Below, one piece after another: positions 7,230-15,110 of a stretch of 16,226 bases of DNA. Each line of letters begins with the position of its first letter. The first letter of the stretch is position 1. The notes under the pieces were generated by a model, which was not told the DNA's origin, made no database searches, and saw only the letters and a program-made list of their open reading frames with translations. The DNA is taken from the NCBI GenBank assembly GCA_018985225.1, contig JADGIF010000168.1:1-16226 (forward strand), read 5' to 3'. Both the position numbers and the translations under genes were made by a program. The DNA comes from Amoeboradix gromovi. Lineage: Eukaryota; Sanchytriomycota; Sanchytriomycetes; Sanchytriales; Sanchytriaceae.

Positions 7230-7790
7230 GATGAGGGAATGTTTTATAAAAAATAGATTGAATTTTAAATTGTCACTGATGCAAATGAAAAACGATCGGA
7301 GCTAACAACTGGGTGCAACTCGTTCTATATAGATTATACAAATTCTCAGAGAAAACGTGTGAAAATGGTACAAATACTCTGGTAGAAACGTTATGTATTT
7401 ATTACCTCTGCTTCAAGCAACAACTCGCTGTTGCTAATTCAGTTTGTCCAACTTGGGGTATCTGAAAAAGAAGTACCGAAGCCATAAAATCTCTATAATT
7501 GCAATAAATGATTTATTCAATTATGCCAAACGACTGTTAGTGCAATACTCTTATAGAAGCTTTGCTCTATGGTAGATGCACCTTTTTGTAAAATATTAGA
7601 CATCTAATAGCTTATTGTCTCCTTTCTTCTTGTCATCCCATTTTACCCAAGTCCATTTTTATAGAGCTTGTCTTGGATGTCTCATCGTATATAGGAGACA
7701 CATAGTATACAACACAATTGATTCCGGTGAGAATGAGTCATTGGTGTTCTTTATATACAAAGATCAATTGGAACTAAAGCATTTACTATC
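7230..7790. other. 561-bp spacer: LRR gene 3' region and AIFM3-like gene promoter
   Basis: No supported gene. On the minus strand it should hold the LRR mRNA's 3' UTR; the nearest minus-strand AATAAA lies around 7510-7518, about 275 nt past the LRR stop. Short open stretches (for example about 20 codons near 7600-7650, minus) are bounded by stops. An inverted repeat AGCAACA / TGTTGCT with a 6-nt loop lies at 7416-7435. No tRNA-like box pair was seen. This spacer is long for the window, so a missed small gene or LRR exon is possible. Confidence 0.4.
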
Positions 7791-8876
7791 CTAATCAAGA
7801 ACAAACTCCATAAGCATAGTTCTGAATCTGTTGTAGTCATAATCATCGAAGCCCAGGTGAATAGCCAACAAATGGGGATGATCAATAACCTCAATAGAAT
7901 TGGTAACAGCAAGAGTTTCATCGTTTAACCAGCTGCTGAATTGATGGGGACACAATTGGATTTTATTTGAAAGCGGAGCCAATGAGAACATGAATGGCGC
8001 GTCTTTGACTAATCTACTCGCATAGCTAACACCCATTTCTAACATTATAACAACTCTAGAGAAGGGTGCTTGCTTATGAAGCATGTCAAATGAGCTGACA
8101 ACAGTTGTTTTTGATACAACCGCAGGTAATGCCTGAAAGTATTTTATCGCCATGACCTTATCTTGCTCTAAAACTAAAGATTGGTTCAATCTCTTACATT
8201 TACAAAAAATATTTATGTAAACCATTTCGTAATACTTACTTTTAACATAAAAAGGACAATCCATAAAGTTCAGGTCAATTATGTTCATAGTAGAAAGGAA
8301 CTCAATGTCTTCTATGCGTTTTATTTTATTGAAGGATATGTCAACACACTGTAAATGATTTAAAAAAAACAAATGTTTCACATCTCTTAGTTTATTATGA
8401 GAGACGTTAACCGTTTTTAAAAATGAGCAATGTGAAATAAAGTTCAAATCCTTCAACAAATTGTCAGTGAAATGCAGCGTTTTTAAGGATTTACATTCTA
8501 GATTACCAACACTTTGGATTAAATTGAACGAAATGTCCAAGTACTCTAGTTTTTGAACAAATTTCAGCGGGTCCAATGACTCTGATTTCAACCTATTTGC
8601 TGCAATTTTCAATATCACAAGATTTGGAAGGTTTTCTAGGAAACCTATATTTTCAATTGAGTTATCATTCAAGCTAAGATTTGTTAACAGCTGCATAGCA
8701 ACAGTGCAATTTATAAACTGCAATTTACCACTATTGGCAGCTAGATCAGTGCATAAAGGAAAAACGTCCAAGTTCATTGATTCATCTGTCTCACAGGGCT
8801 TATAATCTACTCTTGAAAATTGACATTTCCCCACATTGAAGGGTCTAAATTCCTTGACAGAATTCCAACTAATCAT
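7791..8876 (-). CDS. leucine-rich-repeat protein with possible decayed guanylate-kinase tail
   Basis: 361 residues. About residues 61-205 form SDS22-like leucine-rich repeats of roughly 22 residues, with the pattern L-x-x-L-x-L/I-x-x-N-x-I/L repeated (for example LSLNDNSIENI, LDISFNLI, VNVSHNKLRD, VDISFNKIKRIED). A capping segment CPFYVKSKYYEMVY follows. Residues 272-361 recall a guanylate-kinase fold: a hydrophobic strand FSRVVIMLEMG where a P-loop should be, and a C-terminal GFDDYDYNRF..LMEFV resembling the kinase's last strand and helix. The GxxGxGKS/T motif is absent, so activity is not expected. This order recalls LRGUK, a sperm-tail protein, but the match is weak. It stops at TAG without a nearby AATAAA, unlike its neighbours, so the 3' end may continue through an unseen intron. 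The next minus-strand gene ends 42 bp upstream of its start. Confidence 0.7.
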   Translation of the reverse strand: MISWNSVKEFRPFNVGKCQFSRVDYKPCETDESMNLDVFPLCTDLAANSGKLQFINCTVAMQLLTNLSLNDNSIENIGFLENLPNLVILKIAANRLKSESLDPLKFVQKLEYLDISFNLIQSVGNLECKSLKTLHFTDNLLKDLNFISHCSFLKTVNVSHNKLRDVKHLFFLNHLQCVDISFNKIKRIEDIEFLSTMNIIDLNFMDCPFYVKSKYYEMVYINIFCKCKRLNQSLVLEQDKVMAIKYFQALPAVVSKTTVVSSFDMLHKQAPFSRVVIMLEMGVSYASRLVKDAPFMFSLAPLSNKIQLCPHQFSSWLNDETLAVTNSIEVIDHPHLLAIHLGFDDYDYNRFRTMLMEFVLD

Positions 8877-8918
8877 TCTGATAGATTTATGGCCGATGAA
8901 ATACTTTTGTCAAATAAC

Positions 8919-9290
8919 TTATTTATTAAATCTTGTTCTTGACTGAGTCAATGCTAGTTTTAGTATTCTGTTGAACATAAGAACAGAGGTTGAAGTCTTA
9001 AACCTCAATTTTTTTAAACTCGTACCGTCAAAATATACTTTCTTAAACTTTTTTTTTGGACTTGAGGGTGCTATTACAAAGGGTGCAGCGTTTTTATGGT
9101 TTAAGTAGCTGTACCTTCCCTTATAAAGGTTTGAAAAAATCCAAATTCTATTTTTAAATTTCAAGTTGCTTACTGACTCTTCAATTAGTACATTTTCGGG
9201 CCCTATATTCGTTAGACTCACTGAGTCTTCACTCATTAAAAAATTTAACGGTTTGGAACGAAACTTCATGCCTGGAAATTCAGTAGCCAT
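8919..9290 (-). CDS. unrecognised basic protein, 123 residues
   Basis: No family recognised. The first 45 residues are mixed and contain a short acidic patch around SEDSVS; the rest is strongly basic, with PKKKFKKVYF and LKKLRFK, and it ends ..RTRFNK. There is no signal peptide or membrane helix. A nuclear or RNA/ribosome-associated role would fit the charge but is a guess. Support for a real gene comes from an ATG close behind the upstream gene (52 bp), frame-consistent amino-acid composition, and an ending AAT AAA TAA, so the last two codons plus stop supply the poly(A) signal. It ends 42 bp before the LRR gene starts. Confidence 0.6.
   Translation of the reverse strand: MATEFPGMKFRSKPLNFLMSEDSVSLTNIGPENVLIEESVSNLKFKNRIWIFSNLYKGRYSYLNHKNAAPFVIAPSSPKKKFKKVYFDGTSLKKLRFKTSTSVLMFNRILKLALTQSRTRFNK
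8922..8927 (-). terminator. poly(A) signal formed by the last two codons of the 123-residue gene
   Basis: Codons AAT AAA immediately precede TAA (8921-8919, minus), so the signal abuts the stop. Confidence 0.5.
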
Positions 9291-9341
9291 GGCAATTTAA
9301 AAGAGGCTTAGATAAAGTTACATAAAATGAATGTAAATTTA

Positions 9342-9347
9342 TTTATT
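9342..9347 (-). terminator. poly(A) signal overlapping the stop of the eight-helix protein
   Basis: On the minus strand AATAAA contains TAA (9343-9345). Confidence 0.6.
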
Positions 9348-10380
9348 GAAAGCAATATGGTTGAACAAGATTGCGGCTGTTAGTATACAAAAATGTTATA
9401 GAAAAGTTTGTAAAAAATAGACCTGCAATAGTAATCAAAATTACTGCAGTCCATATGTGTTTGGTTAATTTAGAACCTATTTCTACTGGTCCTTCTTCTC
9501 TTTCTATTCGTATTTTCATGAAAAGTTCATTCCACACCAAGGATAGGAGACTAATTAAACTCAATGTTGGAATCAAATTACAGTAAACTACGGAAATAAA
9601 ATACTTAAATATTGCATCAGAATATTCTTCAGATAGCATAATTTGTCTTTTTCTCAGTTTTTCCGGAACGAAAGGAATAAGCATTCCAAATAAATTTCGA
9701 AATATAAAATCCTCCAGATAATAAATAACAATCATATTTATAAGATAGCAATGCGGCTTTTTCATCACAAATGTAGCTATTGTTGTGAACAAGTACAATA
9801 CAAACACTCGATGAATAAATTTTTTCCAAAACAAGGAAGATTCGTCCTTATTTCTTTTGTCGTGCACTTCTAACTTCATTAAGCCATACAGCAAAATCTC
9901 CGTAACATATGTTATAATAAATAGTCCTGATCCAACAATTGCGTCTCTCGAATCAATCGGCATGAATCCTTTTTTGTTGTTGTTCTGATGATAAATGTAG
10001 GAATAGCACAGGGAACCCAATAATAATACGAAAATAAGAAAGCCCGCCAAGAGACTAAATGTTCTTCTTATTAGCCTGCTTAGTTTAGAATATGGATGCT
10101 TGTCGTCATGTGAAAGTTGCTCTCGAATAACAGTCCATTTTATTCTTAAGAATATTGGAAATAACATAATCACTATTGATTGTATAAACATTCCGCCGTA
10201 AAAGTAGTATTCGCTCTGTTGAAACGTGGACATGAACAGAACATAAATGTTATACTTTCTTATTGAATTCAGATCTAGAATAATGCCTACCAATGTTGGT
10301 ACAGCTCCCATAATCATAGCCAAGTAGAATATTTTTAGATACTTAGTAAATTGTTGATACTCTTCAAAGGATGTCAGCAT
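9343..10380 (-). CDS. multi-pass membrane protein, about eight helices
   Basis: The first ATG (10380) gives 345 residues; the frame is open four codons further, only from a GTG. Hydrophobic helices lie at about 14-37, 56-80, 108-130, 147-170, 189-206, 211-237, 257-285 and 309-332, joined by short basic loops, with no signal peptide. The seventh helix and its flanks (S-D-A-I-F-K-Y-F...Y-C-N-L-I-P...) faintly recall the late helices of the TMC/TMEM16/OSCA channel and scramblase families. The protein is far shorter than those, so it could be a truncated relative or an unrelated protein. Substrate and membrane are unknown. Spacing to the 123-residue gene is 52 bp. Confidence 0.62.
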   Translation of the reverse strand: MLTSFEEYQQFTKYLKIFYLAMIMGAVPTLVGIILDLNSIRKYNIYVLFMSTFQQSEYYFYGGMFIQSIVIMLFPIFLRIKWTVIREQLSHDDKHPYSKLSRLIRRTFSLLAGFLIFVLLLGSLCYSYIYHQNNNKKGFMPIDSRDAIVGSGLFIITYVTEILLYGLMKLEVHDKRNKDESSLFWKKFIHRVFVLYLFTTIATFVMKKPHCYLINMIVIYYLEDFIFRNLFGMLIPFVPEKLRKRQIMLSEEYSDAIFKYFISVVYCNLIPTLSLISLLSLVWNELFMKIRIEREEGPVEIGSKLTKHIWTAVILITIAGLFFTNFSITFLYTNSRNLVQPYCFQ

Positions 10381-11585
10381 TACCAGCCACACGGACCCGT
10401 ATACATAAGTTAGACATAAGATTCAACAAGCAGACCACCTAACATGAAGTAACAAGAATGCAACTCATAGAGTGCCGAGATTGTTTACCTTCAAGAACTA
10501 CATTTTCAGATAAGGCAGTCACAATTTTCAAAGGTAAAAACCCTGAAAAAGAGTAGCGGTTTCAAATGTATTATTTAGATCTAGTTAAGGACGTCAATAA
10601 TTTCTTCATTGCGTAGCAATTGCTTCTTTTTGTAAAAAAACTGAGTTTTTTTATTTCAATAAATTAGACGCAAATATCAAACCGATCCAAATTCAGTTTC
10701 ATTATACCGCTCTAAGATATACCGTAAGATAGTATACAAAAGATTGAAATCGTATAATAAAAATACATGCACACATATATAATCTACCTCATGGCAGTAG
10801 AATTTTGAGCAACCTTAGTAACTGAGCAGTTGGATTTTTCAGTTTCTAAATATAAATTATAAAGATCTCGTAAATTAAGACTTTTAACGAAATTGGTGGC
10901 ATTACTAAATGCTTTTTCATTAAATGATACAAATCTTCCCATAGTATAACCAGTAAGTTAGAGGTCTTTGAGTAACAAGGATGTTATTTGCTCAGAATCC
11001 GCTCTAAATTTTAATATTACGTGGAGAAATATGATGTATAAACTGGGTTTCATTGAATTCATTAGCGCTTTAGTGATCAGAGCAATTACATTGCTTTGGC
11101 GCACAGTGTGATACATCGAATTTTCTTTCAGAGTAATTCAATCTTGCTAATCTTATTGGGTAGATTCAGAAAAACCTGTTTTAAAGAGTGCAGCTAATTT
11201 AGGATACAAAAGAGCGCAGGGATCTGCTTTGCCACATCATCAGTATCTCAACAGTGCACGGATTGAAAGTTTGCAAGAGTTGTTAATTACATAAAAGACT
11301 CCAAACACAAAACTAGACCACGTGTTTGCAAGAGTAGATCTTAGGATTAGGAACAATAAATCTGTTTAACACTATTTACTGCAAGAGCAAGATCTGAGCA
11401 CACTCACTTCCGAAAGGCTTAGAAAATATAGAATCCTCAAGTCATTAAATTTATGCTAACGACTGATGAAGACCCGATCTGCGGAGAAGGTAGAAATATT
11501 ACACCTGATCTCTAAGTGATGCAATACAGGATACTTAAAGACTAGCTATTCTACTTTTCACAGTTTTTGGGACAAACTCCTTTTG
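10381..11585. other. 1.2-kb region without a supported gene, upstream of COQ8
   Basis: By far the longest non-coding stretch here. It should hold the promoter of the minus-strand membrane protein and that of COQ8. Visible items: a bidirectional poly(A)-like site (TTTATTtcAATAAA, 10650-10663), further plus-strand AATAAA at 10756-10761 and 11355-11360, and a CACGTG E-box at 11319-11324. A minus-strand ORF of 52 codons (10784-10942) reads plausibly but is no longer than expected by chance. I saw no tRNA or rRNA signature. An unannotated non-coding RNA, or a gene with several introns, could be here. Confidence 0.4.
11319..11324. promoter_or_regulatory. CACGTG E-box upstream of COQ8
   Basis: The palindromic bHLH site CACGTG lies 262 bp before the COQ8 ATG. 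In yeasts this sequence is bound by Cbf1/Pho4; whether it acts here is unknown. Confidence 0.25.
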
Positions 11586-13289
11586 ATGCATGTCCTCGTC
11601 TCTGTGCTGAAAGCTCTCAATAAAGTTGCTACTATCAGGTTATCGTCATTAACCGCACCTAGTTCGGAAATAGTTGTTCCTAACATGACTAACGATAGTC
11701 ATGACCCTCAACTAGTATCTGCAAAAGATTTAGATTATTTAAAAAGTTTAAAAAGTACTGAAAACATTGATGCTACCAAGGATGCAATAAAAGATGATGT
11801 TAGACACACTTATAAACATGAGTTTGTAGAGCATGTCCCTAGAGAATCCAATCTTACCAATAATACTTCATTCGCCGAACAGCTTTCCCCTGATCTTAGC
11901 GAATCTGCTGTTCCATCGTCTCAAATTAGCAGACTATTCCATTATTCTGGCATTTTTGCTAGGATTGCCTCTAGTTCTATCTCAAATCAGTTCTCATCCA
12001 GTAAAGAACCCGTGTGGATGCAGCCTGCAAACGTAAAATTCTTTGTTGAAAAACTAACCAAGTTACGCGGTGCTGCATTAAAACTAGGTCAGATGATATC
12101 TATCCAAACAGAGGACCTTCCAAAGGAGCTGCAGGAAATAATGGCCAAAGTGCAATCTAGTGCCAACTACATGCCTGCCAACCAAATGAACGCCGTTCTT
12201 GGCGAATTAAAACCAAACTTTCAAGAATTTGATGATATTCCATTTGCTGCTGCGAGTATTGGCCAGGTTCATCTTGGTAAATTTAACAATACAAAGGTGG
12301 CTTGCAAAATACAATATCCAGGCGTATCTAAAAGTATCAACTCTGATCTAAGTACGCTCAAAACCCTGCTAACCATGGGAAACTTCTTTCCCAAAGGAAT
12401 GTATGCTGATAGCATGATCAAAGTAGCTAAGAAGGAACTTACTTGGGAAACAGATTATAAAAGAGAGTTAATATGCACGGTTTGGATGGATAAGCTGATA
12501 AATAACAAAATGAATGCAAATGATGTTTGCAAGTATTGGCATTTAATGGAATCATTCAAGGAATTGAGTACTGAAAAATACGAGGAACTACTAACCATAA
12601 ATTCTAGTAATCGTCCTTCAAGACTAGAGATGGCATATGGTCCATTGTCAGCCATGGTAAAAGTCCCCAAAATATTCCAACAAGTGTCAAACTCTCACGT
12701 TCTGACCACCGAATATTTAAACGGTGTATCGCTAGAAATAGTAGCAAATATGTCACAAGCGGTGAGGGATAAAGTCGCCAAAAGGATACTAATACTTTGT
12801 TTGAACGAACTGTTTAATTTTAGGTTTATGCAAACAGATCCCAACTATGCTAATTTTTTGTATGATCCTAAGCTGGATATGATCTATCTGTTGGACTTTG
12901 GAAGCTGCAGGTATTTCAAAGAAGAATTTGTAGATTGTTATTTAAATATTCTTAAAGCAGCGTCACAACAAGACAGAGGCATGATACACAAATACAGCGT
13001 AGAACTGGGATTTTTGACTGGGCATGAGACCACAAGTATGAAGGACGCACACGTGGATAGTGTGATAGCGTTGGGAGAGCCATTTTTGTATGACGAATTT
13101 GATTTTTCATTGGCTACTAATATAACAAGAAAAGTAAGAGATAAGATTCCCACTATGCTGGAGGAACGATTGTCAGCCCCACCAGAAGAGACTTATTCTT
13201 TACATAGAAAAATAAGTGGAGCATTCTTACTATGCTCAAAACTGAAGGCCAAGGTACGATGCAAAGAACTATTAAATAACGCTAAATAA
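11586..13289 (+). CDS. COQ8: COQ8 (ADCK3/ABC1) atypical kinase of coenzyme Q synthesis
   Basis: A mitochondrial UbiB-family kinase/ATPase that supports assembly of the coenzyme Q biosynthetic complex. 567 residues from ATG 11586. The N-terminus ([14 protein letters not shown]) looks like a mitochondrial presequence, followed by a variable low-complexity region. Family marks: the KxGQ motif (K166, G168, Q169), the alanine-rich loop AAASIGQVH (221-229), the catalytic lysine K241 in [15 protein letters not shown] at 288-294, [10 protein letters not shown] (415-424) and DFG (437-439). The C-terminal [23 protein letters not shown] matches animal COQ8 almost residue for residue. The odd part is about 45-50 extra residues between DYKREL and VKVPKIF that animal and yeast COQ8 lack. 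The segment contains a TACTAAC box and a downstream TAG, so a retained or unrecognised in-frame intron is possible. Confidence 0.95.
   Translation: MHVLVSVLKALNKVATIRLSSLTAPSSEIVVPNMTNDSHDPQLVSAKDLDYLKSLKSTENIDATKDAIKDDVRHTYKHEFVEHVPRESNLTNNTSFAEQLSPDLSESAVPSSQISRLFHYSGIFARIASSSISNQFSSSKEPVWMQPANVKFFVEKLTKLRGAALKLGQMISIQTEDLPKELQEIMAKVQSSANYMPANQMNAVLGELKPNFQEFDDIPFAAASIGQVHLGKFNNTKVACKIQYPGVSKSINSDLSTLKTLLTMGNFFPKGMYADSMIKVAKKELTWETDYKRELICTVWMDKLINNKMNANDVCKYWHLMESFKELSTEKYEELLTINSSNRPSRLEMAYGPLSAMVKVPKIFQQVSNSHVLTTEYLNGVSLEIVANMSQAVRDKVAKRILILCLNELFNFRFMQTDPNYANFLYDPKLDMIYLLDFGSCRYFKEEFVDCYLNILKAASQQDRGMIHKYSVELGFLTGHETTSMKDAHVDSVIALGEPFLYDEFDFSLATNITRKVRDKIPTMLEERLSAPPEETYSLHRKISGAFLLCSKLKAKVRCKELLNNAK
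12589..12607 (+). other. COQ8: TACTAAC branch box and TAG acceptor inside the COQ8 frame
   Basis: TACTAAC at 12589-12595 is followed, 13 nt after its branch A, by TCTAG ending at 12607. Donor candidates that keep the frame are GTATTG at 12533 (75-nt intron) and GTTAAT at 12467 (141-nt intron). Neither is a strong donor. Using 12467 gives exactly the family's usual spacing between DYKR and VP, but discards the RELICxxxxDKL segment, which also matches the family. Confidence 0.3.
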
Positions 13290-13290
13290 A
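13285..13290 (+). terminator. poly(A) signal overlapping the COQ8 stop
   Basis: AATAAA contains TAA (13287-13289). Confidence 0.6.
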
Positions 13291-13382
13291 TATTATTGCC
13301 ATTATGATAAATTACAGTTTTCAAACCATTGTCTCTGCAAGCCGATTCACATCTGACTTAAAGGAGAGTTACTCTAAACAAA

Positions 13383-13874
13383 ATGGATTTGGCTTCCACT
13401 AGGTTAACGCAAGAGCGAAAGAAATGGAGAAAAGACAGGAAAGAGATGCTTGGATTTAGTGCTAAACCGACGAAAACAAATGATAAACTTGATCTGTTTA
13501 GATGGGAGTTTTTAATACCTGGCAAATCATCAACAGAATGGGAAGGAGGCTTGTATAGAATAATTGCAGCGTTCCCACCAGAGTATCCACAAAAAGCGCC
13601 TAAATTAACTACTGTTCCACCCCTATTTCATCCAAACGTATATCCCTCAGGTAACATTTGCTTAAGCTTGATTGACGACAGAAAAGACTGGAAATCTTCA
13701 ATATCAATGAGGCAGTTACTACTATCACTTCAGTCGTTTTTGAGTAGTCCCAATCCTGACGATCCAGCCAATCCAGATGCAATTAAACTGTTTCGGCGTG
13801 ACATGGCTTTATATAAACAAAGAATACGCGAACAAGCAAAAGAGCGCAAAGCGCCAGGCCCTGAAGCTGCCTGA
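13383..13874 (+). CDS. UBC9: SUMO-conjugating enzyme E2 (UBC9/UBE2I)
   Basis: Carries activated SUMO on a cysteine and transfers it to target proteins, mostly in the nucleus. The 163-residue product is collinear with UBC9: an N-terminal basic helix with RLTQERKKWRKD (7-18) that binds SUMO and E1, IPGK..TEWEGGLY (45-58), the E2 signature HPNVYPSGNICLSL (83-96) with catalytic Cys93 at the family's position, and the DKDW-like DRKDW (99-103). The PNPDDPA segment places the conserved Asp127. The C-terminus is a few residues longer than the human protein and ends in a basic, alanine/proline-rich tail. It starts 93 bp after COQ8. It uses TGA, with AATAAA about 30 nt downstream, one of the exceptions to the stop/poly(A) overlap. 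Confidence 0.96.
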   Translation: MDLASTRLTQERKKWRKDRKEMLGFSAKPTKTNDKLDLFRWEFLIPGKSSTEWEGGLYRIIAAFPPEYPQKAPKLTTVPPLFHPNVYPSGNICLSLIDDRKDWKSSISMRQLLLSLQSFLSSPNPDDPANPDAIKLFRRDMALYKQRIREQAKERKAPGPEAA

Positions 13875-13903
13875 ATGTTAACGACTTAGGCTGATTGCTG
13901 TAT

Positions 13904-13909
13904 AATAAA
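13904..13909 (+). terminator. poly(A) signal downstream of UBC9
   Basis: AATAAA starts 30 nt after the TGA stop (13872-13874). Confidence 0.5.
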
Positions 13910-14021
13910 TTGGGGTTTTATTTTTAATCTAAGTTTAAACATCAAGCCACATACTTTCTCCAGTGTTGTTCCAAGACGAAGCCATTTTACAAAAACAAAA
14001 CACAGTCTCAAACAATTTCCA

Positions 14022-14297
14022 ATGCGCGTTTCTTATATTTTTACAGAGCACGAAGAATTGGTCAATTCAATACAGACTCATAGGGAAAAACAAATAAATA
14101 GAATACAAAAGCTAGAGCTTTCAAAGAAGGATTTAGTCAACCAGCTACATGATGTATATATGAGCATGTATGAGCTATTACGTCATAAATATATAGTTCC
14201 GACTCACATCCAGGAATTAATTACCTCAAATAGTCAGCCTAGCGAAACGAAACTATTGATTTTGAAGCAGGCCATAATTTCCATTTGCTATCAATAG
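14022..14297 (+). CDS. unrecognised small helical protein, 91 residues
   Basis: No family recognised. The product is predicted almost all alpha-helix, with a charged, heptad-like stretch from about residue 9 to 55 (HEELVNSIQTHREKQINRIQ onward) that could form a short coiled coil. A hydrophobic C-terminal helix follows (LLILKQAIISICYQ). There is no signal peptide. Size and composition suggest a small subunit of a larger complex, which is a guess. The frame stays open 131 bp upstream without an ATG, so a spliced upstream exon cannot be excluded. It ends TAG with AATAAA 25 nt later. Confidence 0.5.
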   Translation: MRVSYIFTEHEELVNSIQTHREKQINRIQKLELSKKDLVNQLHDVYMSMYELLRHKYIVPTHIQELITSNSQPSETKLLILKQAIISICYQ

Positions 14298-14522
14298 AAA
14301 TTGTTCAGTTAAAAAATTGTAAATAAAAAATATTGAATACTACCAAACGCTAACCATTCGGGAAACTTTACAAAAACTAGAGTAAACTAGAAAACAATTA
14401 TCTGAAAGACTATATGTTGTAGTGCTAAGTAGCTTTTTGATGAAGACTCAGGTACTTCATAAGCTAACAAGCTTATTTCTTTTCGACATCCCTCGTTACT
14501 CCTCGTCTAGTTTTCACAGAAA
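14298..14522. other. 225-bp spacer upstream of MMADHC
   Basis: It holds the poly(A) signal of the preceding gene and the MMADHC 5' region. A pyrimidine-rich stretch ending TTTTCACAG (14511-14519) sits 3 nt before the MMADHC ATG. No other element is evident. Confidence 0.4.
14322..14327 (+). terminator. poly(A) signal after the 91-residue gene
   Basis: AATAAA starts 25 nt after TAG (14295-14297). Confidence 0.45.
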
Positions 14523-15059
14523 ATGTCCCACACACCAAGTGTTGCAAAACGACATGTAATTTTACAAGAAACTTTGTTAATTCAAAAAGACATGGAAATA
14601 ACTATTGCTAAGCCATCTTCAGTGTTTTTAAGAGAGCTGTATCCTGTATTTAACAGGGACACGTCTCTATTTAACATTGTGATATTTATATTGAAGATGG
14701 AAAATGACATACTGAACTCACAAAGTAATCAGCAAAGAGAAAGAGACGACAAACTAGATAGACTCATGAAAATGGGGTCAGATTTAAAAAAGAGAATTAA
14801 CGATAAAGGATATTTCTTAGATTACATGGATCCTGTCAGTGGCCTCGCCATGAATAGCAAAACAAATATTGTATATGCAGATTCTTCTGGATGTGAAAGT
14901 GTTTTAAAAATGGATGTTGTGAATATCGGCTGTTGCAAGCTAATTAGTCATAAAAAATGGGGCACCAATATTTATCCATTTACTGTATTTACAAGCGCAC
15001 CTGCTCCTTTAATCCTAGATAGCGTCAATGAACATTTTTTCTTGTGCGAAAGTAAATAA
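14523..15059 (+). CDS. MMADHC: MMADHC (CblD) cobalamin-trafficking protein
   Basis: In animals MMADHC receives processed cobalamin from MMACHC and directs it to cytosolic methionine synthase or mitochondrial methylmalonyl-CoA mutase. This 178-residue product keeps the C-terminal half: FLRELYPVF and FNIVIF near the start of the domain, then GYFLDYMDPVSGLA (96-109), NIGCCKLISHKKWGTNI (134-150) and VFTSAPAP (155-162). These match the family's GYWADFIDPxSGLA, LGCCKVIxHxxWGT and FTxA motifs. The Cys-Cys pair (137-138) corresponds to the cysteine reported to ligate cobalt in the human protein. Human MMADHC is about 296 residues with a mitochondrial leader; this one is shorter and has no obvious presequence, so a cytosolic form is likely unless an exon is missing. 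Confidence 0.88.
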   Translation: MSHTPSVAKRHVILQETLLIQKDMEITIAKPSSVFLRELYPVFNRDTSLFNIVIFILKMENDILNSQSNQQRERDDKLDRLMKMGSDLKKRINDKGYFLDYMDPVSGLAMNSKTNIVYADSSGCESVLKMDVVNIGCCKLISHKKWGTNIYPFTVFTSAPAPLILDSVNEHFFLCESK

Positions 15060-15060
15060 A
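15055..15060 (+). terminator. poly(A) signal overlapping the MMADHC stop
   Basis: AATAAA contains TAA (15057-15059). Confidence 0.6.
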
Positions 15061-15110
15061 TATTTGCTGTTTTTAACACGTTTTGCGCTGATTAGGAGAA
15101 AGGGTCATCA

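Noticed and set aside
7416-7435. Hairpin AGCAACA/TGTTGCT with a 6-nt loop
   Set aside because: A 7-bp stem is expected by chance in this length; no conserved RNA element recognised.
10784-10942. Minus-strand ORF of 52 codons with reasonable amino-acid composition (starts MGRFVSFNEK)
   Set aside because: At this AT content several open stretches this long are expected by chance in 1.2 kb; no family resemblance and no poly(A) signal at its TAG stop.
13935-13985. Minus-strand ATG followed by a GTATGT donor and a distant TATACAG (peptide MASSWNNTGES...)
   Set aside because: Spliced or not, the frame stops after about 16 codons and would run antisense into UBC9. Probably chance, despite the good donor.
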